Positions 34,746 through 46,257 of a stretch of 64,000 nucleotides of DNA are shown here, piece by piece. A program made the position numbers and the translations under genes. Source of the stretch: Hysterium pulicare CBS 123377 (lineage: Eukaryota > Ascomycota > Dothideomycetes > Hysteriales > Hysteriaceae). The stretch covers positions 1 to 64,000 of the forward strand of contig AJFK01000171.1 in NCBI GenBank assembly GCA_000467715.1, in the 5' to 3' direction. The first letter of the stretch is position 1; the number at the start of each line of letters is the position of its first letter. The notes under the pieces are model-generated. The model did not search any database. It saw only the letters and a program-made list of their open reading frames with translations, and was not told where the DNA came from.

Positions 34746-36483
34746 ATGTCGAGCTCCAACAACATCATAGTTGAGATTCAACGCTGGGTGCTGTCGAGAG
34801 AACTTGTTGGGCTTCTTGTCCTTTTCACTGTTGTGGGATATATCATTGTAAGTAAGGTATTGTGCTGCAGTTGAGCAACAAGTGTTCAATATTGACGAAC
34901 GCACAGAAAGAAGCGTACAGGACCAATTTTCCCAGGGTCGAAGGGCTCCCAGAGGTCGGCCATGCCCTTCCGTTCATAGGGAATCTGGGATCGCTAGGAG
35001 GGCGTTTCGGGAAGAACGACGCGACCATTTACACGGAATGGGGTAATGAGACGAATGCGGATATCTTCCAAGCCAAATTGGGAGATCAGAGATCAATCAT
35101 CGTGAATTGTAAGGATATTCAAACCAATGGATCCAATAATTGCTGACAGGTAAAGCTTGGGCGGTGATGAAAGATCTGTGGATTATGAAGTCGCAGGCAC
35201 TCATCGATCGGCCACATCAACCTGGCTTCGTGGACAAGCTGGGGGTCGATATTACGGGGTCTCCGATGACGGATCAAAATCGTCGGTGTCGACAGGCGGC
35301 CATGAGAGCGTTAGGAAAACCAACGTGGCCAAAGTACTACCACCTCGTCGAGCCTACGAGTGTTGGTCTTGTTCAAGACATGTATAAGAACGGACAGAAT
35401 GGAAAAGTGCCCATGGATGTGTATTACCATCTCCGCCACGTGGTTTTCGACCTTGCCCTCAGCTTGACATATGGTGCGAGGTTTGGGGAAGTGGATAACT
35501 CTTTCATGGTAAAGTTTTTGTGGTCCATCAATGCCATCTCTGCTGTACGGTCATCGACAAAGACTTTCCGACACTTCGTTCCACTTCTCCGCCTAATTCC
35601 TGAAGCGACTTCCGAAACAATTCGAGCAGAGAAAGTCCGCTCAAAGCATGTCGACGTGCTGTATGGAAATTATCAGAAACGAGTCGCTGCGGGGGAGACC
35701 GTAGACTGCATTGTGGATGCCTTAAGTGAAGACAAACTATCCGAAGAAGAGATTCATGGAACATGCATCTCTCTCCTACAGGCAGCTCCGGATACAGTGG
35801 CATCTGGGGTGTATCAGGCGATTGCTTGGTTGAGTTCTCCAGAAGGTCAGGGAACGCAAACCGCCGCGTATCATGCCATCCTTGATGCTTATGGAGGCGA
35901 CAGAGATGCTGCTTGGAATAATGCATTTAGAGAAGAGAAGGTGCCGTTGGTGGTCTCCATTTATAAAGAAACGCTGAGATTCTTTACCTTTACCCCCTTC
36001 GCGACACCACGACGAACGACGAAAGATATTTCGTATAATGGAATGACCATACCTAAGGGAATCACGGTGATTATGAATGCGCAGCAAGTAAACCACGACC
36101 CGGAACACTTTGGGGCAGACGCATGGAAGTACGTACCAGATCGCTTTGTTGGAGATGACATACCTCTGCCTCATGTCGCATTCGGTTCTGGGAGTCGCAT
36201 CTGTCCAGCAGTCGCTATCTCGAATAGGTTGATTTATGCCATCCTGGTTCGGCTTATGCTGGCTTTTGAGATGAAAGAGCCCACAGGTCCGACAGGCCGA
36301 AAACCAAACATTGACCCCATCAATTTCTCAGACGTATACGATCAATTGGTAAGTGATATCAAAAATCGGGCCGGAACGAGAAGGTAATGATTCACTGATG
36401 ATACATAGGTCGCTCACCCGCGATTCTTCGACTGCACATTTGAGGCGCGCGATTCTACGTGGCTGGAGGCAATTATCCAGTGA
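34746..36483 (+). CDS. Cytochrome P450, CYP504-like (phenylacetate-hydroxylase type)
   Basis: Predicted 525 aa from four exons: 34746-34847, 34907-35108, 35150-36348 and 36409-36483, phases consistent. The anchor helix is ELVGLLVLFTVVGYII. The proline hinge is LPEVGHALPFIGNL, the I-helix region is LLQAAPDTVASG, the ExxR is KETLRFF, and the haem loop FGSGSRICPAVAISNRLIYA carries the cysteine ligand. The ARIC-A-NR-Y-type ending of the haem loop and the short C-terminal exon (VAHPRFFDCTFEARD) resemble the CYP504 group, which hydroxylates phenylacetate or 3-hydroxyphenylacetate for breakdown through homogentisate. The substrate here is uncertain. The divergent flavin monooxygenase and following NCS1 permease would fit uptake and breakdown of one compound. 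Confidence 0.86.
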
Positions 36484-37594
36484 CTAGACTACGAGTGTGA
36501 GCATGGTTTCGAAAGCCCAAGTAGATGATGCCTTATTTACGGTAATGGAAATGTATTTAGAGAATGTTGGGCAGCTTTGAGATGGATTGAAGGATGAATA
36601 GATACGACGACGGTGTTGATGAGATGGAACGTCCAAAGCGGCCGCGTCAGAGAATCACGTGCACTTACTGGTTTTTTCAGGCTTTCGAAGCTTACCAATA
36701 CTTGGCTCCATCCACGCCTATCAACTGCGGTGCCAGGACTCTATAGAGGTTCTTTGAGCTTGGTAAAAGTAATTAAAGCCAGTTGCCATCATTAACCCTA
36801 TGTAGAAAGTGATCAGGTATTTAAAGCCTGTGCAGGTTTTATATACAAAAGGCTTAGCGTTGCAAGCAACATAACCGCACCCGTGAATCAATAGTTGCCG
36901 TAGTTAACCTATCATGCACACGAGAGTCTGGAGGTCATTTAATATTGACTATACCTTCGCCTGCACACAAATCCTCTTGCAAAGCTATTACGAGTAAAAC
37001 AAACCAGTTCCGCCGGCTTCTCATCAGTTTCTCTACTTCCTATGCGTGACCTTGATGCCTAGCACATGCACGTAGTCTCGCCCCATACTTGGGTACACAT
37101 TTCTAGAAAGTCGGAATTTTGGTGCGAACCAATTCAGTGTTGTATTGTTGCATCTACCTACTTACGCATATACATGTCTATCAGCTTCCAGGCCCTGTTA
37201 GTGTAAATCAAACATCCTATTGCCTCCAGCACCATGTTGTCGGAACCGCAAGACGCTTCCCGAAAAAGTGGGTCCTGTTTGAACCCTCCCACTGGGAAGT
37301 CAGCCTGGTTAAGTGAGAGATAGGAAGCAAAGCAACCGATCTATTCTGTGCTTATCGTATGGCATATGCGAGCTTGTATGAGGCAGAATACGGTCTAGAT
37401 TGTACATGTATATACGGTTGCTCTGTCAGATCAAGAAAGGTTTGAGGAATGTACAAAAGTACTTATTCCCCTCACGATCCATCTGTATCGTCTGCAAACT
37501 CAGAGTCTCCAGGGTCACGATCCCTTGTCTCAAACTGTTTACCCGCCTCTTACGATCGAATATCACTTCAGCCTTACCCCTCAGGATAGGAAGA
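36484..37594. other. Intergenic region
   Basis: About 1.1 kb with no supported gene. Includes the permease promoter. Short open frames have no family features. Confidence 0.45.
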
Positions 37595-39630
37595 ATGTCC
37601 GCACTAACCAAGCTTCTCGAACCCCTTGAGGTCCGCCATCACGGCGTGTACGAGCATGCTCCTCCCACTCGCTGGGGAAACCGCGACATCTATCCAGTTG
37701 TCTCACCTCAGCGAACTTACACCGCTCGAGCATTTTGGGCTTACTGGGCTACTGCGGGAATATGTATCTCTTCGTACACGTTGGGGAGCAGCATGATTGG
37801 GATCGGGCTGACTGCTGGTGAGTAGTATATGCAATGGAGATTCCTGACGGATTGAAAATGTTGATGCTGACAGTAAAACAAAGGCCAGGCGGTTGGGGCT
37901 TGCATTCTGGGTTCCTTTTTTGCTGCCTTGATCGGTTTCCTGGCTGGACAGGTTGGACGAGTCCATTATCTCGGGTGGGGATTCCAATGTTAGATGCATA
38001 AGGAGCATTGTGCTGACCATTAAGGTTCATGATGATGGGCCGCTCGGCATTTGGTCTCTGGGGTTCATATTTTAGTGTGACTCTGTGTATCTTCGAATCC
38101 ATCATATATGTCAGTTACCCCCGGCCAATAGCTCGTAGATTCGTTCCTGACCACGTGTACAGTTTGGTATTCAGTCATACTACGGAGGCCAAGCAGTTGT
38201 TGTAATGTAAGTACGTCGCCACGACCCGAGGCAGCAGTTGAGTAACGTTGGTCAAGTTTGAACGCCATCTTCCCGCAGTTTCTCCGCCTCAAGAACACCC
38301 TGCCCGAAAGGTAAGCAATACGATCTTGCAGAACGATTAAAATCTAATCTGGGTACAGTTCCGGTACTACTACGCAAGCTCTGATTGGATTTTTGTTGTA
38401 CTTCGTCTTTTATGTGCCGCTGATCTTCGTCCCTCCAAATCGAATCAATCGGTTCCTATATCCAAATTTTGCAGTCATATGTGTTACTTTTGCGGGATTA
38501 TTGGGATGGTAAGTAGTTCTTCCTTGTAGACAAGTTTTAGATTGTGGATAAATCTAACACGTGAAAAGGGCAATCCATGCGAACGGTGGTCCTGGAGATT
38601 TGGTAAAACCAGTCATTGCACTCTCAAGCAAAGAAGCTGGATTCGCCATGATGTCTTCAATCTCTTCCGTTGCTGGGGCCTACACTGGTGGGTCTGTGCG
38701 AGTATCGGACTGGACCAGATTCTCCAAGACTCGCGGCGCTCCCACTATCCCGCTTCTAATCGCCCAGCCAATCACGGTTACGATTGGTTCCCTGGTAGGA
38801 GTCCTTGTCACCTCTGCGACGAACCACATGTATGGTGAGGTTATATGGAATCCTCTTCTCCTACTGCAATACGTTCAGAGCATGCAATACACCTCCGCAT
38901 GTCGAGCGGGAACATTCTTCGCTGGTGTAGGTCTACTTTCAAGTCAGATTTTCGTCAACATGACTCAAAATGGCATCTCGTCCGCGATGGATATGACAGC
39001 CTTGTTACCAAAGTACATCAATATTCGAAGAGGTGGATTCCTCGTCTGCATCATCGGTATCATTATCCAACCTTGGAGATTCTTGACCCAAGCCCAGACC
39101 TTCCTAACAGTCCTTTCGAGTTTCGGAGGTAAGAGATCCACATTCTGCCATTGCATTAGGGTTATGCTAACATGTGGAAAGTTTTTATCGCACCACTAGC
39201 AGGCATCGTGTTCGCTGACTTCTGGATCGTTCGTCGCCAACAATGGAAAATACCAGATCTCTATTCACAACATGGCATCTTCTGGTACAAGTTTGGCTTT
39301 AATTGGCGTGCTTTCTCCTGCTTCTTCCTTGCTATCTGGCCTTCTATGCCTGGTTTCGTGTGCGCTGTCAATGGTCGCCCAATTGCCGAAGGGTGGACAA
39401 GAATCTACCAGCTGAGTTATTTCGTGGGCATGATTGTTGGAATTTCGAGTTACGTGCTGGTATGCAAGATCTCGCCTCCAGAGGGCCTCGGCATCATGGA
39501 ATACATGGATGAACAGGGCGACGTCATCGATGGGGAAAGACCGGTCCTGGGCGGTATTGACGTGGAGACTGGTACCATGGTCGATGAAGGAAAATCCAAG
39601 GAAGCTGTTGTGAAAGCGTATGAGCACTGA
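37595..39630 (+). CDS. NCS1-family permease (uracil/allantoin/uridine type)
   Basis: Predicted 551 aa from eight exons: 37595-37817, 37884-37974, 38025-38109, 38163-38206, 38257-38310, 38359-38508, 38569-39128 and 39182-39630. All phases agree. The second intron needs an unusual GTGGGG donor. NCS1 landmarks are clear: RWGNRDIYPV, TLGSSMIGIGLTAGQAVGA, GRVHYLGFMMMGRSAFGLWG, FGIQSYYGGQAVVV, GDLVKPVIALSSKEAGFA, SDWTRFSKTRGAP and APLAGIVFADFWIVRRQ. About twelve membrane helices are expected. Such carriers bring nucleobases, nucleosides, allantoin, hydantoins or vitamins into the cell with protons. With an FMN-monooxygenase and P450 beside it, an N-containing ring compound is a plausible substrate (inference). 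Confidence 0.9.
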
Positions 39631-39775
39631 TGGAAGCACACCTGTAGGATGTTGGACTTCGATCGAGCGGAAACACTCATGCCTGTCATTTTTGGAGGTC
39701 TCGAACGTTTTGAAAGGCTACAGGGGGGTAGTAATGGAGTGGCGTGCTCTTTCTATTCTGAATCGCAAGTGAGGG

Positions 39776-42202
39776 TTATTGAAAGTTGTTCGACGCAAGA
39801 AATTGCACGTCTGTGAAACCGCCGAGAAAGCCAGTGGCTGGGAAAAATCCAGAGTCCCCGTCATCAAATCTAAACATTGATTCGCTCGGTGTTGCATATT
39901 GCGAAAGGTCGAAAACGTCGGTTGGCTGATTTTGTAATTGCCCCTCCATAGTGAAATCCGTAGGCACCCCAACATTTAGGGGAAGACCCGCAACGGGAAT
40001 GCAATCGCCAGCCATGCGATTAACGATCTGGGAGAATTGAGAATAACCCTCGTCCCCAGCAGTACTCGAGTTCATGGTGCCTTGGAGATCGGACCTGAGA
40101 CTTCCAACTACCTGTTGAGGTTGCTTATGATTCCCGGCAGCTATCTGGTCAACTATTCGTTGTCGCACAACTTCGAAAGCGTTGCGATACTTCTTCGCCG
40201 ACTGCATTCTTTCGGCCATTACAAATAGAACAATGCTACACGCATTGATATCATTCTGGGTGCTTGAGTTGAAGATCGTGGCCGGGTCGATCCAGGCGCA
40301 ATAGATCAAAGTGAGGCCTGGAAGTCTAAGTACTATGCCGCAACCAAACGAGGCAGAACATACCAGCTAGAAAAACCGTCTGGAGAGACATCATTGAGTA
40401 TCCAACGCCAAGGCTGAGATGCAATCTCTTGTATGTTTGGCATACGCCGCCACAAGCAGCAGCGCAAGCCTTCAAGTAGTTCACATTGATTGGCGTACTT
40501 GAAAGGGTTGGGTACAGGAGGAATCGGAGACACTTGTAGTAAAAGACCATCTTTGGCACCGTTAGCAGTGGTCACTTGGACAATGTCAGGTCACCTACAT
40601 AATAGTCGTAACCATCCTGAGTCGGGATTAGCTACCAGACTTTCCGCTGAACGCACCAGTTAGACTTACAAAAGCTTCACCCGCGGTATCGACTTTGCGC
40701 TTAGTGTCGAGGGGAATGAACTCCTTCCACTGTGTTAACTTATCGAGAAAGCCATCGATTACTGACTCTGCAAGATTCGCGGTTTCGTCGACACGGTAAA
40801 TGGCCTGCTGAATCTCCGACTCAATCCTTCTCAGCCTCACTACGTGAATGAAAGACGACAAAGAGGTACTGTGAGTAGAAACAACCACCGGCTCTTGATC
40901 GGTTGCTTGTGCAAAGGACTCAATATTAGTGCAGTGTTCATCAACGTCCAAGGGTAGTGCGGCGTCTATGTCACGGTCGGAAAGGGCAAATGGACGGCCG
41001 AGAGGAATTGAGATTTGCCTGTCAAAAGCATAGCACGCCCAGAATATCCTCTTTCTCATTTCGTTCTGCAAAGAGACTTTTTGAAGCCCTGGCGGCTGCC
41101 TGTGAAGGCCGATGTCGACAGCGTGCATTAATGCCATACGAACATATACCCATGCTCCTGGGCCAACGGCAGCACGCAATCCCCAGACAGCGAAAAGCAG
41201 GAGCGAGCAGACCGACCGAGTGTCTCGATATTGGAGCACTTCATTGAGGTGCTTCAAGGCAGCATGATAATGGAGTTCGGGTTGGAAATCATCCCTGTCA
41301 CCCGCAGTCTCCAGAAAACGGCCCCCAATAGCGTACACGAGATGCAGTACATGATGCTCGTATACATCTGAAATTTCGCTTCTCCTATCATGTAAGTCTC
41401 TGACCCAAGCTGAGTGTAGGACAGGCCAACGAGTTGATACGTGTTTAATATATCCGACCAGAAGTTTGTTCGCCAACGCTGGGGGGATGTTTCGCAAGAC
41501 AATATCGCTTTCCTCGTCCTCTTCTGTAACAACTACGGATGGGGTATTGTAGGCTTCATACTGCATGATGTCTGTCGTTCCCGCATGGACTTTACGTTCC
41601 TTGACAAGGGTTTCAAGCAACCGAGCCACCGAAAAATGGGACGTGGCACCCATATATCCACCATTTGCGTCCAAAGAAAGGTCTTTTAGCACCCCGGCAA
41701 CTGAGTCGACCCCCTTCTGCCACTCGTGCACATCCTCCCCGCTATTGTTATTCGCTGACACCGCTTCTTCGGGGCTGTTTCTCGGTGCCGACTGAAGGCT
41801 TGGTTCTTGTTCCACGTCACTGGAGCGCTTAGGTTTCTGCCAATGGTCGCTTCCTGGTTCTGGTATGCCCCTCTCTGCCAGAAAGCTCTCCAGCTCAGCG
41901 ACTCTTTGTTCAAGGGATTTGATGTAGTGGTTTTTCCCGAAAGGCATTGGTTTATCGGGGATGATGTACTCGCACTGGACCCCGAGGGAGCCGCATTTGG
42001 AGCAGGCTGGATGGATGCCGTCGCACTTTGTGTCAAGTCAGCCTCTCTCTGGATGTGAAAGTATTCATGAATGACTAACCTTTTGCTTCCGACTCTTGCA
42101 TCTTTGACATGCAAGGGCAACCCGAGCTCTCTTCCCAGGCCGTGGACCATCCTCCGTCTCGTCCATGTCCGGTTCCCAGCTTCGAGGAGATGTTCGGGCC
42201 AT
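39776..42202 (-). CDS. Zn2Cys6 transcription factor with Fungal_trans domain
   Basis: Predicted 741 aa from five exons: 42202-42080, 42025-40670, 40616-40599 (18 nt), 40550-40364 and 40317-39776. The zinc cluster spans the first junction: ALACQRCKSRKQKCDGIHPA then CSKCGSLGVQCEY. A linker and coiled coil (YIKS LEQRVAELESFLAERG) follow, then the middle homology domain with HHVLHLVYAIGGRF, RMALMHAVDIGLHRQ and RIFWACYAFDRQISIPLGRP. The C-terminal part contains FYYKCLRFLLYPTLS and an acidic tail. The tiny third exon encodes DGYDYY, which is needed to keep the family block before MVFYYK. It lies tail-to-tail with the permease and may control it or the reductase gene upstream. Confidence 0.9.
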
Positions 42203-42605
42203 GTTGTGAGATGTAACAAACCCCTGAGAGCGGTGCAAATAGAGAGATTGTGCTGTCCTTCATAATTGTAGCAGTTTATCTTTATATCGGCGTCCAGGTG
42301 GTCGGAGATAAGCTAGTAGAGTGTCCTCGTAGCGATAAGCTTCGCCGCAGCTCTCCCGCGCTGGAATAGGATGTTAACCACATTGGAACAGCTCGTAGAA
42401 GCGTCCTAACGTGTGGCCAGCAATGAAATAAAGGAGTCATTGTGGAAACATAAGTCACAACAGAATTGAATGAGAGGGCTGTCTGAAGCTAGCGTGTGTG
42501 GTGGCTAGTAGTACTTTCGACGCTGATATCCTTTCGCCGACGCCGGCCGGAGGAATAATTCTCCGGCTTCCTATACCCAGCACATCCAGAGAGACCATTT
42601 ACATA
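42203..42605. other. Intergenic region
   Basis: About 400 bases between two minus-strand genes. It contains the regulator promoter. Nothing else recognisable. Confidence 0.45.
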
Positions 42606-43756
42606 TTATCTACTCATTGAAACTACCAGCTTACGACCTTTGAGATCTCCTTTCTTCAAGCGTCTGAGACCGTTCTCCACTTGATCAAGGCCATATACAA
42701 TATCAAGTTCCGGAAGCTGCAGCTCCCCGCTCGCGACCAATCCGTTCAACTCTTGCGCATATATCGCCGACGATTCATCTAGCACGAACCTTTTCATCTC
42801 AATGTTTGGGATACTGACATTTTCGGCGATCTTTTGTCCTGGCTTTAACATTGCCAGAGGTGCGAATAAAGAAGGTGCATTTTTAGAGAGAACCTTCCGG
42901 CAAAGGAGTGCTGTCTCAGCTCCTACGAGGTCGATGGCTTTGGAAATCCTGTCTTCGCCCACCGCTACGATCTCTTCAACCAGCTCTTCTTCAGTTTTAC
43001 CATCTCGCGTTACGATATGAGTTGCCCCCAGTAATTCAAGGAGTTGCCCACTAGTCCACGAACAGATGACGATTGTTTTTATGCCAACTTTTGCAAGCAA
43101 TTGAGTTGCAAATTGACCAGTTACAGACCCTCCTCCCCATATCAACGCATATTCAAGATTCGACTGCTCGTTTGGGATATCTGGGTTTCCTACTCGTGCC
43201 GGCAAGCTGGATGGCATCGGGACCTCTAACCATTGCCACAGCGTCATAGCAGCTGTCAGAGCTCCAACTCCAAGGCAAGAAGCCGCTTCAAATGTGATTC
43301 CGTCCGGTATGATCGAGACTGTGTGCTCCGGCACTACCACATACTCTTGGAAACAACCCGCTCGGATATCTTTGTAGTAGGTGCCTAAAGAATTCGTCAG
43401 TTAACGTTTCAAATCGCCGAAGAACCAGCCTTACTTGTCCAAACCTGGTCTCCTTCTTTTATTCTCTTTACACCTGCTCCAACTCTCTCTACCACTCTAG
43501 CCAGCTCTCTGCCGGTAACCCATGGAAATTGTGGCAGGCAGAAGTTATGATCTACCGATTTCCAGTCGATTGGATTCAGTGCGACAGCACAGTTGCGGAT
43601 CAATACTTCTTTGGGGCCTTGAATGTGTGGCGTGGGGAAAACTTCAATAAGTTCATATCGTCCCTTTGCTGCCACTATTAATGCTCGTTGAGTGGAGGGG
43701 ACTTCGGGCTCCAGGGGTGGTGAAGAGATGATTTCATCTGATTCTATGTTTGCCAA
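42606..43756 (-). CDS. Medium-chain dehydrogenase, trans-enoyl-reductase-like (ToxD type)
   Basis: Predicted 366 aa from two exons (43756-43435 and 43384-42606). The GroES-like half shows KEVLIRNCAVALNPIDWKSV, PWVTGRELARVVERVG and KEGDQVWTS. The nucleotide-binding half has SCLGVGALTAAMTLWQW, YALIWGGGSVTGQFATQLLA and LGATHIVTRDG. Zinc ligands are absent, as in quinone or enoyl reductases. Relatives include ToxD and stand-alone trans-enoyl reductases of polyketide clusters, but many copies have no linked synthase, and none is visible here. It probably reduces a C=C bond with NADPH in the cytosol. Confidence 0.87.
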
Positions 43757-44482
43757 CGATTTTTCGACACTCGAAGCGTCTGCAACGAATATCTGTGGTG
43801 AACTGTGTGACGCTAGCTGTTTTTCGTATGGGCTGAATGCAGAGTAGCTTTGATATCCATTTTTTCATGCGCGAAATTGGAACAGTATCCATTATAATTA
43901 CCCCAGTACGTCTTGTCAACCACACAAAAGATAATTTCGTATAGAATCTCACGCTATATCTTTTTTGAGGCGCTAGAACGTTTCCGTATCTGAATATCTC
44001 ATTTGCTGATCGTAGGGATGTCTACTTGGATCGATAAGGTTCCTATTCAGCTTCGGATGAATGACATTGTTTCCAAATGGCATCAGGGACGGTGTTTTCT
44101 AATCCATCAGTCAGAAGATCTCGTCGTTCCCGAGCGAAGACTCTGATCACGTGCTAATGGATGCTAGGAAGTACTTCCGACGGAGCAAAGAACCTTTTCC
44201 GAAGCCACGCCAGCCCGGCATTTCAACAGCATCCCGACCTCAGGACATTTGAATATGGTTGCGAACCGCACGGCTTCACGAGTTGTATCTTTGCATGTTT
44301 CGGTTTGCTGCTATCGATACGACGCCCGACTTTGTACAAGCAGTTGAAAATGACTGAGGCTGCAGGCAATTAGCAAGAGCTTTTGTATCCATGTCGTTAA
44401 GACGATATTAAACTCTTCTCAGATGGATCGATCTTTCTTCACAAATTCTCCCATCGATCGTCCCCTCGGATGAAGTACCGCC
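43757..44482. promoter_or_regulatory. Divergent promoter between reductase and hydrolase genes
   Basis: About 725 bases with no supported gene. Carries the promoters of both flanking genes. Confidence 0.45.
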
Positions 44483-45316
44483 ATGACAACCATAAAAAAA
44501 TCTTATGCGGACACACCTTCGGGTCAACTCCACTACCGTTACTCCCTTCCGGCAGCAGATCCGCCTCCACGAGATCCGCTGCTTCTGCTACACATGTCCG
44601 CATCGTCGAGTGCATCCATGGAAGCTTTGATGCATGAACTCACACCCCTTGGCCATCCTTGCTATGCGCCTGACATGCCCGGCTTCGGTAGCAGCTTCGA
44701 TCCTATTGAAGACCCTCCAAACATCGCCTGGTACATTGATCTCTATGTCCAGCATCTTCTCCCCTCCATAGGCCTTTCGGCCGGAGGACTTCACTTGATC
44801 GGACATCATTCCGGTGCCGTCATCGGTCTCGAAATAGCAGTCGCTCACCCCTCGCTCCTAAAAAGCCTGGTGAGCATTGGACCCGCGGTCATGAGTGCCG
44901 ATCAGCGGGCAGAGATGAGAAATATATTCCACTCCCCATTCAATATGCCGGAAGAGACGGGTGCGTACCTAACCAAAACTTTCGAATATGTCGGCAGAAT
45001 GCCGCACGGTATTCCGCTCTCAAAACTCGGACTCCTGCATCGCGAGACTTTGGACCATGCGAGAGCGTGGAAAGGTCGCTCACAGATCTACAATTGCGTT
45101 TGGAACCAGGGTTCACAGGCGCTACTCAAGCAAGTCAAGATTCCGGTACTGCCGCTTTGCGCGAGGGATGATGTTCTGTGGGAATTTGTCGAAGATTTTG
45201 AGAGATTGAGACCGGACTTGAAGGTGAAGGAGGTTGATGGTGGAAATTTTGGCCCGGATTTGGGCGTGGAAAGTATTGTGAAAGAAGTGAGAAAATGGTT
45301 GGAAGGCTCCTCATAA
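44483..45316 (+). CDS. Alpha/beta hydrolase, atypical catalytic His position
   Basis: Single-exon 277-aa protein. The oxyanion region is LLLLHMSASSS. The nucleophile elbow is LIGHHSGAVIGLE with serine ~117. The likely acid is Asp in LPLCARDDVLWEF. The position where the catalytic histidine normally lies near the C-terminus reads VDGGNFGPDLG: phenylalanine appears in place of the usual GGxH. Several fungal members of this subgroup look similar in my recollection, so this may be a subgroup trait rather than damage. The protein may hydrolyse an ester or may be a non-catalytic or lyase-like homologue. Confidence 0.82.
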   Translation: MTTIKKSYADTPSGQLHYRYSLPAADPPPRDPLLLLHMSASSSASMEALMHELTPLGHPCYAPDMPGFGSSFDPIEDPPNIAWYIDLYVQHLLPSIGLSAGGLHLIGHHSGAVIGLEIAVAHPSLLKSLVSIGPAVMSADQRAEMRNIFHSPFNMPEETGAYLTKTFEYVGRMPHGIPLSKLGLLHRETLDHARAWKGRSQIYNCVWNQGSQALLKQVKIPVLPLCARDDVLWEFVEDFERLRPDLKVKEVDGGNFGPDLGVESIVKEVRKWLEGSS

Positions 45317-46257
45317 CATCGATTCCGTTGGATTCCAATCTTGCTTGGTTAGCTCATGATTTTCGTTCATCTCAGACGCTGTGAAAGGTTTGTTTAGCCT
45401 CTACCTGTTAGACCAATGATTTGGGCCAAACAATTCCCATATCAACTCTTTTGAAACAGTGCGGTCCCACTGGGCCAGGTTCGAGAAGTAATACCCAGTA
45501 TACATCCTTCCCTTTTCCGTACTTCAGAAGTGTCCCTGGCTACCCCTCGTCAAGATTGACGTAGTAGTCTGTGTCCTCGACGAATCACGTGGGCTGGCGA
45601 TACCCAGATACCTCGGTGAAGCGTTTGTCTCTGGGATAATGCACGAAGAATGTCTGGATGAGGCAAGCCAGGAAGTTGGGGAGGTTAGAATTTAGTGACA
45701 CATTCTCTACCATCTATATAATACGCCACCCCCTAGGAAATAGAATCAGCGTATGTTATTAGCGATATCAGTACCTAGGTAGCCAAATACAAGTAAGAAG
45801 TTAAAGGAACCGTGCACGTATCACCATTTCTACGTCACGTGCACAACGGTGTTCTCAATGTGTGGAAGCAACTCCGAAATTTGGATTTCTTTATTAGTTG
45901 AACCAAACTATCTTTGTTTTCATGTATCGTCCATCCCAGGTTTCCGCCAGTTGTCAACTCTGCACATCCTATATCAGCTTAGTTATTTAGGAACGAGAGG
46001 GGTTTCCAAGAAGAAGAAAATTAGTTCTCTCGAATTAACTTTCCTTGCTAAAGGTACTTTCAAATATGCCACAGAAATCATGAATGGATTTTACGAATAC
46101 ATATCAGTGACGAGTTTCTTTAAGACTCGTGTGCTGGAAATCGATACCCGCAAGTGGAGCTACATAGCAAATATCAACGATTCCGCCATCAACAACTCCA
46201 ACAAGAGTCGTCTGCTTTCATCTTGAATCAACCAGCTCATATTCGTCGTTTGAAGAC
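45317..46257. other. Intergenic region
   Basis: About 940 bases with no supported gene on either strand. A frame at 45849-46226 has no family features. Confidence 0.45.
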
